Assembly (NCBI GenBank): GCA_003538495.1
Contig: DPSD01000082.1
Location: 1-9,912 of the forward strand
Direction: 5' to 3'
DNA: 9,912 bases
Source of the DNA: Accumulibacter sp.
Lineage (GTDB): Bacteria > Pseudomonadota > Gammaproteobacteria > Burkholderiales > Rhodocyclaceae
Each line of letters starts with the position of its first letter. Positions within the stretch are counted from its first letter, which is position 1. The position numbers and the translations under genes are program-made. The notes under the pieces were generated by a model. That model did no database searches. It saw nothing but the letters and a program-made list of their open reading frames with translations, and was not told where the DNA came from. Below, one piece after another: positions 1 to 6,840 of the stretch.

Positions 1-285
1 AGCGCCTTCGGCGCGGCCGTCGGATTGATCAGCCGGCAGCCGCTGGCCACCCAGGCCGAAGCCGATCAACTGGCCAAGGCCCGCTTCAATCGCGGCGTAC
101 TGGAACTGATCGAGGGTGAAGGAGCGTGCCGGGGACGCACCGACTTGCGGGCCGGCGCAGTCATCAGGATCGACGGGCTCGGTCAACGTTTCAGTGGCCC
201 GTACTATGTCGTCTCGGCGAACCATGGCTATACGCCCCACCAGGGTTATCTGACCCGTTTCACCGTCAGGAGGAACGCGACGTGA
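1..285 (+). CDS. gpD-like baseplate hub protein (phage late control D / VgrG hub family), 3' end only
   Basis: The frame is open from base 1, so this is the last 94 codons of a longer gene whose start lies outside the window; TTG at 25 is just an internal codon. Seen: the C-terminal signature of the gpD/VgrG-hub family, with ARFNRG, then GEG-C-G, LRAG, an I-x-IDGLG stretch, RFSGPYYV and a terminal GY-T-F-VRRNA. In this family the protein forms the trimeric hub between tail tube and spike, comparable to T4 gp27 and P2 gpD. It ends in TGA inside the start of the gpV-like gene (4-base overlap), implying translational coupling. In many VgrG proteins the hub and spike are fused into one chain; here they are two genes. 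The family call is firm, but nothing can be said about the missing N-terminal part. Confidence 0.82.
   Translation, partial: SAFGAAVGLISRQPLATQAEADQLAKARFNRGVLELIEGEGACRGRTDLRAGAVIRIDGLGQRFSGPYYVVSANHGYTPHQGYLTRFTVRRNAT
268..273 (+). promoter_or_regulatory. Shine-Dalgarno AGGAGG that fixes the GTG start of the spike gene
   Basis: A perfect AGGAGG lies inside the end of the gpD-like gene, 8 bases before GTG at 282. It rules out the upstream in-frame ATG at 126, which would add 52 residues of out-of-frame gpD sequence. The GTG overlaps the TGA stop of the upstream gene as GTGA. Confidence 0.85.
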
Positions 286-917
286 GCTTCTTCAACCTGC
301 TTGTCGAGCATGGCGACGCCAGCCGCATCGCCGGCGTGGTGTTTGGCGTGGTAACCAACAATCAGGACCCCGACGGGCTCGGACGGGTCAAGCTCAGGTT
401 CCCCTGGCTGAGCGACGCCGACGAGAGCACCTGGGCGAGGATCGCCACGCCGATGGCCGGCAGCGGTCGCGGCTGGTACTTCCTGCCGGAAGTGGACGAT
501 GAGGTGCTGGTCGCCTTCGAACAGGGCGACCTGCGTTTTCCCTATGTGCTCGGCGGCCTGTGGAACGGCAAGGACAAACCGCCGGCCGACAACGCCGACG
601 GCCAGAATGCCTTGCGCCTGATCCGATCGCGCAGCGGCCATCTGGTTCGTCTCAACGACGAGGACGGCAAGGAAAAGATCGAAATCATCGACAAGAGCGA
701 AAAGAACAGCATCGTCTTCGACACCGCGAGCAACACGATCACCATCACCAGCGACCAGGACATCAGCTTGTTGGCGCCACAGGGAACGATCAAGCTCGAG
801 GCCCGGAAGGTGGAAATCAAGTCCTCCGCCGACGCCAGCCTCGAAGCTGGGGCGGGAATCGACGTGACAGCCAGCGCAACACTGAACATCCAGGGTGCAA
901 CCGTCAATATCAACTGA
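282..917 (+). CDS. gpV-like baseplate spike protein (OB fold plus beta-helical needle)
   Basis: 211 residues from GTG. Residues about 17-100 match the gp5/VgrG-type OB fold of phage baseplate assembly protein V: DPDGLGRVKLRFPWLSD (29-45), WARIATPMAG (51-60), GRGWYFLPEVDDEVLVAFEQGD (split here as GRGWYFLPEV and DDEVLVAFEQGD, 63-83), then PYVLGGLWNGKDKPP (87-101). Residues about 110-210 are a run of short strands with alternating hydrophobics (ITIT, ISLL, IKLEA, VEIK, IDVTA, LNIQ, VNIN), as expected for the trimeric beta-helical needle that pierces the target envelope. No lysozyme or effector domain is attached, and no HxH ion-binding motif is visible near the tip; the tip role is probably taken by the PAAR protein encoded 3 bases downstream. 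The start is set by the strong SD at 268. Confidence 0.93.
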   Translation: MSFFNLLVEHGDASRIAGVVFGVVTNNQDPDGLGRVKLRFPWLSDADESTWARIATPMAGSGRGWYFLPEVDDEVLVAFEQGDLRFPYVLGGLWNGKDKPPADNADGQNALRLIRSRSGHLVRLNDEDGKEKIEIIDKSEKNSIVFDTASNTITITSDQDISLLAPQGTIKLEARKVEIKSSADASLEAGAGIDVTASATLNIQGATVNIN

Positions 918-920
918 ATC

Positions 921-1316
921 ATGGGCCAACCTGCCGCCAAACAGGGCGACCGGATCGTCGCCACCGACACGCATATCGTCATCGTCCCGGGTACGCCACC
1001 GCTGCCGACGCCCTTGCCGCACCCTTTTACCGGCATCATCAACGGCAATCTGAGCAGCGACGTCAACATCCAGGGGAAGCCGGCGGCGACCGTCGACAGC
1101 ACGGCCGACAACACGCCTCCCCATCTGCCGACGCCGCCCGGAACCGCTTTTCAGAAACCTCCGGGCAACCAGGCAAGCATCCGGATCGGCAGCCCGACAG
1201 TGAAAATCAACGGCAAGATGGCCGCGCGCAACGGTGACCCCGCGACCACCTGCAACGATCCCGCGGACTTGCCGGCTGGCCAGGTAATCGCCGTGGGTAC
1301 GGTGTTCATCGGTTAG
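921..1316 (+). CDS. PAAR-like spike-tip protein
   Basis: 131 residues. Starts with the PAAR-type opening PAAKQGDRIVATDTH (4-18); later come VNIQGKPAATV (48-58), SIRIGSPTVKINGKMAARNGD (best read as IRIGSPTVKINGK plus MAARNGD, 87-106) and AVGTVFIG at the end. PAAR proteins form a small sharp cone on the spike needle and bind one zinc through three His and one Cys. This protein contains exactly three His (H18, H34, H68) and one Cys (C111), which fits; I infer that these are the ligands. Two Pro-rich segments, 23-35 and 66-81, probably form extended loops. There is no C-terminal effector extension. Placement directly after the spike gene supports the role. No strong SD precedes the ATG, so translation is probably coupled to the gpV gene, whose stop is 3 bases upstream. 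Confidence 0.87.
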   Translation: MGQPAAKQGDRIVATDTHIVIVPGTPPLPTPLPHPFTGIINGNLSSDVNIQGKPAATVDSTADNTPPHLPTPPGTAFQKPPGNQASIRIGSPTVKINGKMAARNGDPATTCNDPADLPAGQVIAVGTVFIG

Positions 1317-1321
1317 GAAGG
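1315..1321 (+). promoter_or_regulatory. Shine-Dalgarno AGGAAGG of the gp25-like gene
   Basis: AGGAAGG overlaps the TAG stop of the PAAR gene and sits just before ATG at 1325. It supports that start and shows that ribosome re-binding is built into the PAAR stop codon. Confidence 0.75.
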
Positions 1322-1324
1322 CTT

Positions 1325-1720
1325 ATGTCGAAACCATTTCTCGGCGTTGGTTGGGGATTCCCCCTCACACTCGATGAACTTGGCTTCTTCAACCACGCCG
1401 AGTACGAGGAGAGCGTGCGTCAGTCGATCTGGATCATCCTGGGCACGGCCAAGGGTGAACGCGTGATGCGTCCGGATTTCGGCTGCGGCATTTACGACCT
1501 GGTTTTCGAGATCAATAGCGCCTCCACCGCCGGCAGGGTGACGCAGGCCATCCGCCAGGCCCTGCTGCTGTTCGAGCCGCGTATCGATGTGCTCGACATC
1601 CAGGTGCAGGCGGCCGCAGGCGGCGAGCTGCTGCTGATCAGCATCGACTACGAGGTACGCGCCACCAACAACGCCTTCAACCTGGTCTATCCGTTCTATC
1701 TGGACAGGAGCACGAGCTGA
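1325..1720 (+). CDS. gp25/gpW-like baseplate wedge protein
   Basis: 131 residues, a typical length for the GPW/gp25 family (T4 gp25, P2 W, T6SS TssE, Afp9). Seen: a helical N-terminal half with EYEESVRQSIWIILGTAKGE (26-45), then RVMRPDFGCGIYDLVFE (46-62), and the family's core EPR motif at 84-86 within FEPRIDVLDIQV. The C-terminal strands are LLLISIDYEV and NAFNLVYPFYLD. In relatives the EPR-containing core fold anchors the wedge to the inner baseplate and nucleates sheath assembly. The TGA stop shares one base with the ATG of the large J gene (TGATG), so the two wedge components are translationally coupled. Confidence 0.95.
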   Translation: MSKPFLGVGWGFPLTLDELGFFNHAEYEESVRQSIWIILGTAKGERVMRPDFGCGIYDLVFEINSASTAGRVTQAIRQALLLFEPRIDVLDIQVQAAAGGELLLISIDYEVRATNNAFNLVYPFYLDRSTS

Positions 1721-4700
1721 TGAGCAAGACCGCTCCGCCGATCGATCCGCGTACAGCTGCCGCCGTTTCCGGACAACTGCGCGAGTTGCTGGCCATTTAT
1801 GCACCTGACTGGCACGAGCAATATACCGATCCTGCGACCGGTCAGATCCGCAGCGACCCGCTGGGGACGGCGCTGATCGGCATCTTCAGCCGCTTTGCCG
1901 AAATCATCCTGCACCGACTCAACCAGGTTCCGGACAAGAACCTCCTCGCCTTTCTCGACCTGCTCGGCGAGACACGCTTGCCACCGCAACCCGCCCGTGT
2001 TCCGCTCACCTTCTCGCTGGCGCCGGGCAGCATCGCCGATGCGATTGTGCCGAGCGGGCCCCAGGTCGCCTCGCCGCCGGCCGAAGGCGAGAACGAGCCG
2101 GTGTTGTTCGAGACCGCAGGTGAACTGGTGGTTGGCGCAGCGCAGCTTTCCTGCCTGTTTGTCCGCGAACCGGAAGTCGATCGCTATGCCGACTACAGCC
2201 CGTGGCTGAGCACACCAGCGGCAATCGCCATTCCGGTCTTCGCGGGCAACCGGCCGCTCGAGCATGCCCTCTATCTCGGAGACGACGCGCTGTTCGGACG
2301 ATCCGATCTGCAGGAATTGCGCCTGACCTTCGAACTGACGAGCGAGAACCCGGCTCCCGATCCCCGTACCGTGCAATGGGAAATCTGGGACGGCAAGGAG
2401 GGCCTCCCACTCGCACCCGTCGATCAGACCGAAGCGCTGACGCGTAACGGCGATGTCGTGCTGACTGCCGGCCTGCGCGCCTTTCCGATCGCCGAGCAGC
2501 GTCTCGCCGACCAGACCAGCCGCTGGCTGCGATGCCGTCTGCTGACGCCGATCACACCTGCTGACGCACTTCAGGCCGGGAGGGTGCGCGCCAGCCACTT
2601 GCCTGAGATCACGTCTCTCAGCGCACAAGTCACCATCGGAGCGACCGGCCTGGCCGCCGACGTAGCCTTCGCCAACCAGCTTCCGGTCGACCTGGGCAAG
2701 GATTTCCTTCCTTTCGGCGACAAGCCGCGCTTCGGCGATACGCTGTACCTGGCGCGTGGCCGGGCGTTTGCCGAAGCGGGCAGTACGATCACCCTGCACA
2801 TCGAGCTGACCAATCCCAGCGACGCCAAGAAGCCACCCATTCCAGCGACGCGCGCGTCGGAAGATCTCGAGCTTGCCTGGGACTACTGGAACGGCCAGGC
2901 GTGGGTAACGCCCGACGATATGGTCGATACCACCGCGAACCTGACCCAGTCCGGCACGATCACCTGCAAACTCGGCAAGCCGCCGCAACCGACAACCCTC
3001 AATGGCCTCGAGAAATACTGGCTGCGCGTACGCCTCAATGCCGGCGATTATGGCCAGGAAGCCCGTTACGAGCCGGTCGATCCGGAACATCCGGAACGTG
3101 CTTATCGCTTCATCCCGGCCACCTTTGCCCCCCCTTCGATCCGGCGACTCAGCATCGACTACCAGTTGACCCGAACGACGCCGCTCGAGGCGGTGCTGAC
3201 GTACAACGATTTTGTCTACACGGCCGTCCCCGGCACCCCGTTCCAGCCGTTTCAGGCCACCTCCGAACCGCGGCCAACGGTCTATCTGGGTTTCACCCTG
3301 CCCGCGGCGCGGCGCGTCTTTCCCAATCGCAAGCTCAGCCTGTACCTCGCCAGTGCCGGGCTGAAGTACGGCGAGGCCAGCGCCTCTCCCCCGGCAGCGC
3401 ACTCGGCCGATCCCTTGCGGCTGGCCTGGGCGTACTGGAACGGGATGCAGTGGAGCGATCTGAAGGTCCAGGATGGCTCGGAAAACTTCACCCGCTCGGG
3501 TCTGCTCGAATGGCTGGCGCCGAGCGATTTTTCCAGTCGTGCCGAGTTTGCCCGGCAGGCGTACTGGTTACGCGCCCGCTGGGAAAGCGGCGACTACCCG
3601 CTCGCACCGCATCTGAGCCGCGTGCTCTTCAACACGACGATGGCCTTGCAGGCCGTCACCGTGCGCAACGAAATCCTCGGTTCGAGCGATGGCAGCGAAA
3701 ACCAGCGTTTTCGTACGATCCGCACGCCCCTGCTGGCTGGCGAACGCCTCGAAGTGCGTGAACGCGAACTGCCGGCCACCGCCGAACAGACGCTGATCCA
3801 GCAAGCCAGCGGCGACGCTGCGATCACGTTCACCGAAGGAGCGGGCGGCCGGCCGCCCGAGATCTGGGTACGCTGGCTGCCGGTGGCCGACTTTTACGGG
3901 TCGGGTCCGCGCGACCGGCACTACGTCCTTGACGCCCTGAGCGGCGAGATTCGCTTCGGCAATGGCCGTAACGGCCTGATCCCGCCGGCCGGTACCGGCA
4001 ATGTCCGCCTGGCCCACTACCGGACCGGCGGCGGCGTCGTCGGCAACCGGCCGGCGAATGCCATTGTGCAGTTGAAGACCACCGTCCCGTATGTGGACCA
4101 GGTGAGCAACCTGGAACCGGCGCTGGGCGGTGCCGAAGCGGAAACGCTGGAATCGCTGCGGCAGCGCGCACCGCGCGCCCTGCGTCATCGGCAGCGCGCG
4201 GTCAGCATCGAGGATTACCAGGACCTGGCGGTGCTGGCCTCGCCGGCAGTGGCGCGCGCCCGCTGCGTCCCGCTCCACGATCTGGCCCGCGACCCCGCTG
4301 CCCTGCGCTCCTGGCCGGGTACCGTCAGCCTGATCGTCGTGCCGCGCACGCGCGATGCCAAGCCCCTGCCGAGCCTGACACTCCTTGACGAGGTCAGGCG
4401 CTATCTCGATCAACGTCGCATTCCAACAGCCGATCTGGTCGTCGTCGGACCCGAGTACCTGCGCGTCGACGTGACCGTCGAGGTGGCGCTGCTTTCCCTT
4501 GAGGGCGCCAGCGCGGTGGAAAGCGAGGTGGCGCAGACGCTGGCCCGCTTCCTGCACCCCTTGACCGGCGGGCTCGATCGCAACGGCTGGGATTTCGGCC
4601 GCAAGCCGCATCGTTCGGACCTCTACGCGCTGCTCGAAGCGGTGCCGGGGGTTGACCACCTGCGCAGCCTGCAAGTCAGCGAAAGCGAGGAACGTCCGGG

Positions 4701-4773
4701 TGCGCTGGCGAGCGGCCGTTTCCTGGTTTACTCCGGCATCCATGACATTCGTTTGACCTTCGCGGAAACCTGA
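1720..4773 (+). CDS. Large baseplate J-like wedge protein (TIGR02243-type, Afp11-like)
   Basis: 1017 residues. The N-terminus (about 18-86) has the helical opening of this family: LLAIYAPDW, GIFSRFAEIILHRLNQVPDKN, FLDLLGETRLPPQPA. The C-terminal third holds the J/gp6 core: TGGGVVGNRPANAI (769-782), LGGAEAETLESLRQRAPRAL (802-821), RHRQRAVSIEDYQDLA (822-837), TVSLIVVPR, and a close with TGGLDRNGWDFGR and LLEAVPGVDHL. The long middle carries three copies of a W-x-x-W-[ND]-G type motif near W220, W387 and W570, each followed by a D-x-x-x-x-[LF]-x-[RQ]-x-G stretch, suggesting a tandem domain. J proteins dimerise into the wedge ring around the hub, linking spike complex and fibres. The shorter neighbour at 4779 is its paralogue. 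The start is the ATG overlapping the gp25 stop. Confidence 0.93.
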   Translation: MSKTAPPIDPRTAAAVSGQLRELLAIYAPDWHEQYTDPATGQIRSDPLGTALIGIFSRFAEIILHRLNQVPDKNLLAFLDLLGETRLPPQPARVPLTFSLAPGSIADAIVPSGPQVASPPAEGENEPVLFETAGELVVGAAQLSCLFVREPEVDRYADYSPWLSTPAAIAIPVFAGNRPLEHALYLGDDALFGRSDLQELRLTFELTSENPAPDPRTVQWEIWDGKEGLPLAPVDQTEALTRNGDVVLTAGLRAFPIAEQRLADQTSRWLRCRLLTPITPADALQAGRVRASHLPEITSLSAQVTIGATGLAADVAFANQLPVDLGKDFLPFGDKPRFGDTLYLARGRAFAEAGSTITLHIELTNPSDAKKPPIPATRASEDLELAWDYWNGQAWVTPDDMVDTTANLTQSGTITCKLGKPPQPTTLNGLEKYWLRVRLNAGDYGQEARYEPVDPEHPERAYRFIPATFAPPSIRRLSIDYQLTRTTPLEAVLTYNDFVYTAVPGTPFQPFQATSEPRPTVYLGFTLPAARRVFPNRKLSLYLASAGLKYGEASASPPAAHSADPLRLAWAYWNGMQWSDLKVQDGSENFTRSGLLEWLAPSDFSSRAEFARQAYWLRARWESGDYPLAPHLSRVLFNTTMALQAVTVRNEILGSSDGSENQRFRTIRTPLLAGERLEVRERELPATAEQTLIQQASGDAAITFTEGAGGRPPEIWVRWLPVADFYGSGPRDRHYVLDALSGEIRFGNGRNGLIPPAGTGNVRLAHYRTGGGVVGNRPANAIVQLKTTVPYVDQVSNLEPALGGAEAETLESLRQRAPRALRHRQRAVSIEDYQDLAVLASPAVARARCVPLHDLARDPAALRSWPGTVSLIVVPRTRDAKPLPSLTLLDEVRRYLDQRRIPTADLVVVGPEYLRVDVTVEVALLSLEGASAVESEVAQTLARFLHPLTGGLDRNGWDFGRKPHRSDLYALLEAVPGVDHLRSLQVSESEERPGALASGRFLVYSGIHDIRLTFAET

Positions 4774-4778
4774 TCGCC

Positions 4779-5672
4779 ATGCCGCTGACCCTCCCCGATC
4801 TCGACGATCGCCGCTATGCCGACCTGGTCGAGGAAGCGCGCACGCTGATCCCCGGCTACGCGCCGGAATGGACCAACCACAATCCGTCCGACCCCGGCAT
4901 CACCCTGATCGAGCTGTTCGCCTGGTTGTCCGAGATGCTGATTTACCGGCTGAACCGGGTGAGCGACGACAACCTCCGTACTTTTCTGAAGCTGCTCAAC
5001 GGCAAGGACTGGAAGCCTTCGGGAATGACCCCGGCAGCCCTGGCGACCGATATCCGCACCAGCGTCCAGGCGCTCAGGCGCCAGGAACGCGCGGTCTCCT
5101 GCGATGACTTCGAAGCGCTGGCGCTCGAGGCCGATGCACGCGTCGCCCGCGTTCGCTGCCTGCCGCGGCGCAACGCGCTGATCGACTTCGAAGCCGAGCA
5201 GCCGGGCCATGTCAGCGTGATCGTCGTGCCCCGTCACGACGGCGACCTGACCCCGGTGCTCGAGGCCGTCGAAGCCTACCTGGAGCCGCGCCGGCTGCTG
5301 ACGACTTTTGTGCATGTCGTCGGCCCGCAGCGGGTGGAGGTGGATATCGAGGCCACAGTGGTGGCGCTACCCGATGTCGACCCGAGCGAACTGCTGCCGC
5401 GAGTGATCACCACCCTGCGTGCTTTTCTCGATCCGTTGTGCGGCGGGGAGCAACAGACCGGCTGGCCTTTCGGGCGCAATGTCTTCATCTCCGAAATCTA
5501 CCAGCTGCTCGATCAATTGCCGGGAGTCGATTATGTGACCGAGGTCACGCTGGCCAGCAACGATTCCGCGCGCCTGATCCACAACGCGCAAGGCAAGCAG
5601 ATCGGTCTGAGGGTCAAGCCGCACGAACTGGTCAGCGCACGGACGCTGGCAGTGAAAGTTGAAGCGATCTAG
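4779..5672 (+). CDS. Short baseplate J-like protein, paralogue of the upstream J gene (Afp12-like partner)
   Basis: 297 residues. The N-terminus (about 24-75) matches the family opening: IPGYAPEWTNHNPSDPGITL, ELFAWLSEMLIYRLNRVSDDN, FLKLLNG. It then jumps directly to the J core found near residue 825 of the larger protein: RQERAVSCDDFEALALEA (101-118), RVARVRCLP, HVSVIVVPR, VVGPQRVEVDIEATVVAL, CGGEQQTGWPFGRNV and QLLDQLPGVDYV. The roughly 700-residue middle of the larger paralogue is absent. In Afp/PVC-type systems two different J proteins form a wedge heterodimer, and I infer the same here. The ATG lies 5 bases after the upstream stop with only a weak SD-like GGAAA, so coupling is likely. A deletion product is possible, but the clean joins and intact frame argue for a functional protein. 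Confidence 0.88.
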   Translation: MPLTLPDLDDRRYADLVEEARTLIPGYAPEWTNHNPSDPGITLIELFAWLSEMLIYRLNRVSDDNLRTFLKLLNGKDWKPSGMTPAALATDIRTSVQALRRQERAVSCDDFEALALEADARVARVRCLPRRNALIDFEAEQPGHVSVIVVPRHDGDLTPVLEAVEAYLEPRRLLTTFVHVVGPQRVEVDIEATVVALPDVDPSELLPRVITTLRAFLDPLCGGEQQTGWPFGRNVFISEIYQLLDQLPGVDYVTEVTLASNDSARLIHNAQGKQIGLRVKPHELVSARTLAVKVEAI

Positions 5673-5676
5673 GAGA
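5671..5676 (+). promoter_or_regulatory. Shine-Dalgarno AGGAGA choosing the tail protein I start
   Basis: AGGAGA overlaps the TAG stop of the short J gene, 7 bases before ATG at 5684. Another ATG at 5679 is closer to the SD but in a different frame, so 5684 is the real start. Confidence 0.75.
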
Positions 5677-5683
5677 AGATGCG

Positions 5684-6340
5684 ATGGCGATTGGCGAAGA
5701 ACAAAGCAGCAGCTACCTAGAGCATCTGCCGGCCATCTTCTCCGAAGACCCGTTGCTGGGTCGTTTTCTGCTCGCCTTCGAGCAGGTCCTGACGGGTCTG
5801 CATGGCGCCGATAGCGAGCCCAGGCGCGGGCTGGAAGAGATCATCGCCGCCATACCCCAGCTTTTCGATCCACTGGCGACGCCACGCGAATTCCTCGACT
5901 GGCTGGCCGGCTGGGTGGCGCTCGGGCTGCGCGCCGACTGGCGGGAAAACCAGCAGAGGGAATTCCTCGCCAACATCGTCCCGCTCTATCGCCGCCGTGG
6001 CACGAAGCAGAATCTGATCGAGCTGTTGAAGATCTATACGGGCCTGGATCCGGAAATCTCGGAAGGCGAGAACACCATCTTCCAGATCGGCGAGCATTCG
6101 ACCGTCGGCGTCGATACCCAGATCAACGGCAGCGCGCCGCATTACTTCCGGGTGAACGTGACGATCCCCAATCCCGATCCGGCCACCCTGCAGCGCCAGA
6201 ACCAGATCATCCGGGCCCTGATCGACCTCGAGAAGCCGGCCCACACCGCCTATGACTACCATCCCGCGCACACCACGATGCAGATCGGCGTGCACTCCCA
6301 GATCGGCGTCGACACGCTGCTCGGCGATCTCGCCCATTAA
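5684..6340 (+). CDS. Tail protein I-like fibre adaptor (TIGR02242 / P2 gpI family)
   Basis: 218 residues. Family signatures in order: YLEHLPAIFSEDPLLGRFLL (11-30), FDPLATPREFLDWLAGWVAL (61-80), LRADWRENQQREFL (82-95), LYRRRGTKQNLIELLKIYTG (101-120), and EKPAHTAYDYH near 183-193. In P2, gpI links the J wedge protein to the tail fibre gpH; here too the gene sits between J and the fibre gene, so an adaptor role is well supported. The C-terminal part carries a near-repeat: FQIGEHSTVGVDTQI (133-147) and MQIGVHSQIGVDTLL (199-213), with about 50 residues between. This looks like a duplicated strand-loop element flanking the EKPAHT segment; I recall similar C-termini in relatives, so it may be a family trait. 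Confidence 0.92.
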   Translation: MAIGEEQSSSYLEHLPAIFSEDPLLGRFLLAFEQVLTGLHGADSEPRRGLEEIIAAIPQLFDPLATPREFLDWLAGWVALGLRADWRENQQREFLANIVPLYRRRGTKQNLIELLKIYTGLDPEISEGENTIFQIGEHSTVGVDTQINGSAPHYFRVNVTIPNPDPATLQRQNQIIRALIDLEKPAHTAYDYHPAHTTMQIGVHSQIGVDTLLGDLAH

Positions 6341-6350
6341 CCCGAGAGGC

Positions 6351-6355
6351 AAGGA
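6351..6355 (+). promoter_or_regulatory. Shine-Dalgarno AAGGA of the fibre gene
   Basis: AAGGA lies 5 bases before ATG 6361 in the 20-base gap after the tail protein I stop. This is the widest gap in the operon, and it contains no promoter-like or terminator-like structure that I can see. Confidence 0.7.
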
Positions 6356-6360
6356 CCACC

Positions 6361-6840
6361 ATGGCTGATATCAAGCGTTTGCACTATTTCAATCACCAGT
6401 TCCTGGTCGAGTCGGATTTCACCGACGAACAGCAATACCATCTGGTGATGCGCCGCCGGCACAACGCGGCGCTGCACGACTACGGCGTCGCCGACGGCCT
6501 GGCGGTCAGCCGGAGCGGCGACCGGGAGATCACCATCCAGCCCGGAATGGCCATCGATCGCGGCGGACGCGAGCTGGTATTGCTCGACAGCCGCATCGTC
6601 AGCCTGAGCGACACGGCGGCTTTTCCTGCCGGGGCGACGGTCCATGTCACGATCGCCTACCACGAAGAGGGAAGCGATCCGAGTACCGCCACCGGCGTCA
6701 CGGGCGACACCCGCACCATGGAAAGGCCGCAGGTACTGGCGTCCACCACGACGCCGGCGGGTGACGGCAGCGTGATCCGCTTGGCGCAATTCACGCTGAC
6801 CGCTGGCGGCAACCTTCCCGGCAATTCGGGTGATGTGTTC
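6361..6840 (+). other. N-terminal baseplate-docking module of the fibre (inferred)
   Basis: Residues 1-160 of the fibre. Seen: a charged amphipathic start, QQYHLVMRRRHNAALHDYGV, then a compact strand-rich part, DGLAVS, ITIQPGMAIDRGGRELVLL and VHVTIAYHEE. It contains no repeat units and differs in style from the Gly-rich remainder. Location at the N-terminus next to tail protein I suggests baseplate binding; that function is inferred. Confidence 0.6.

Noticed and set aside
126..281. Upstream ATG at 126 as the start of the spike gene
   Set aside because: It would place 52 residues of unrelated sequence before the spike and overlap the conserved gpD end; AGGAGG at 268 points to GTG 282.
560..1237. 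Plus-strand frame of 225 codons overlapping the spike and PAAR genes
   Set aside because: It is an Arg/Gln/His-rich frame-2 shadow spanning two well-supported genes.
1696..3402. Long minus-strand open frame (568 codons) opposite the large J gene
   Set aside because: It is a GC-rich antisense shadow: the plus strand here encodes a clear J-family protein, and the minus translation has no recognisable motif or upstream SD.
3568..4743. Minus-strand open frame of 391 codons
   Set aside because: It lies wholly opposite the conserved J core and is a shadow of its codon bias.
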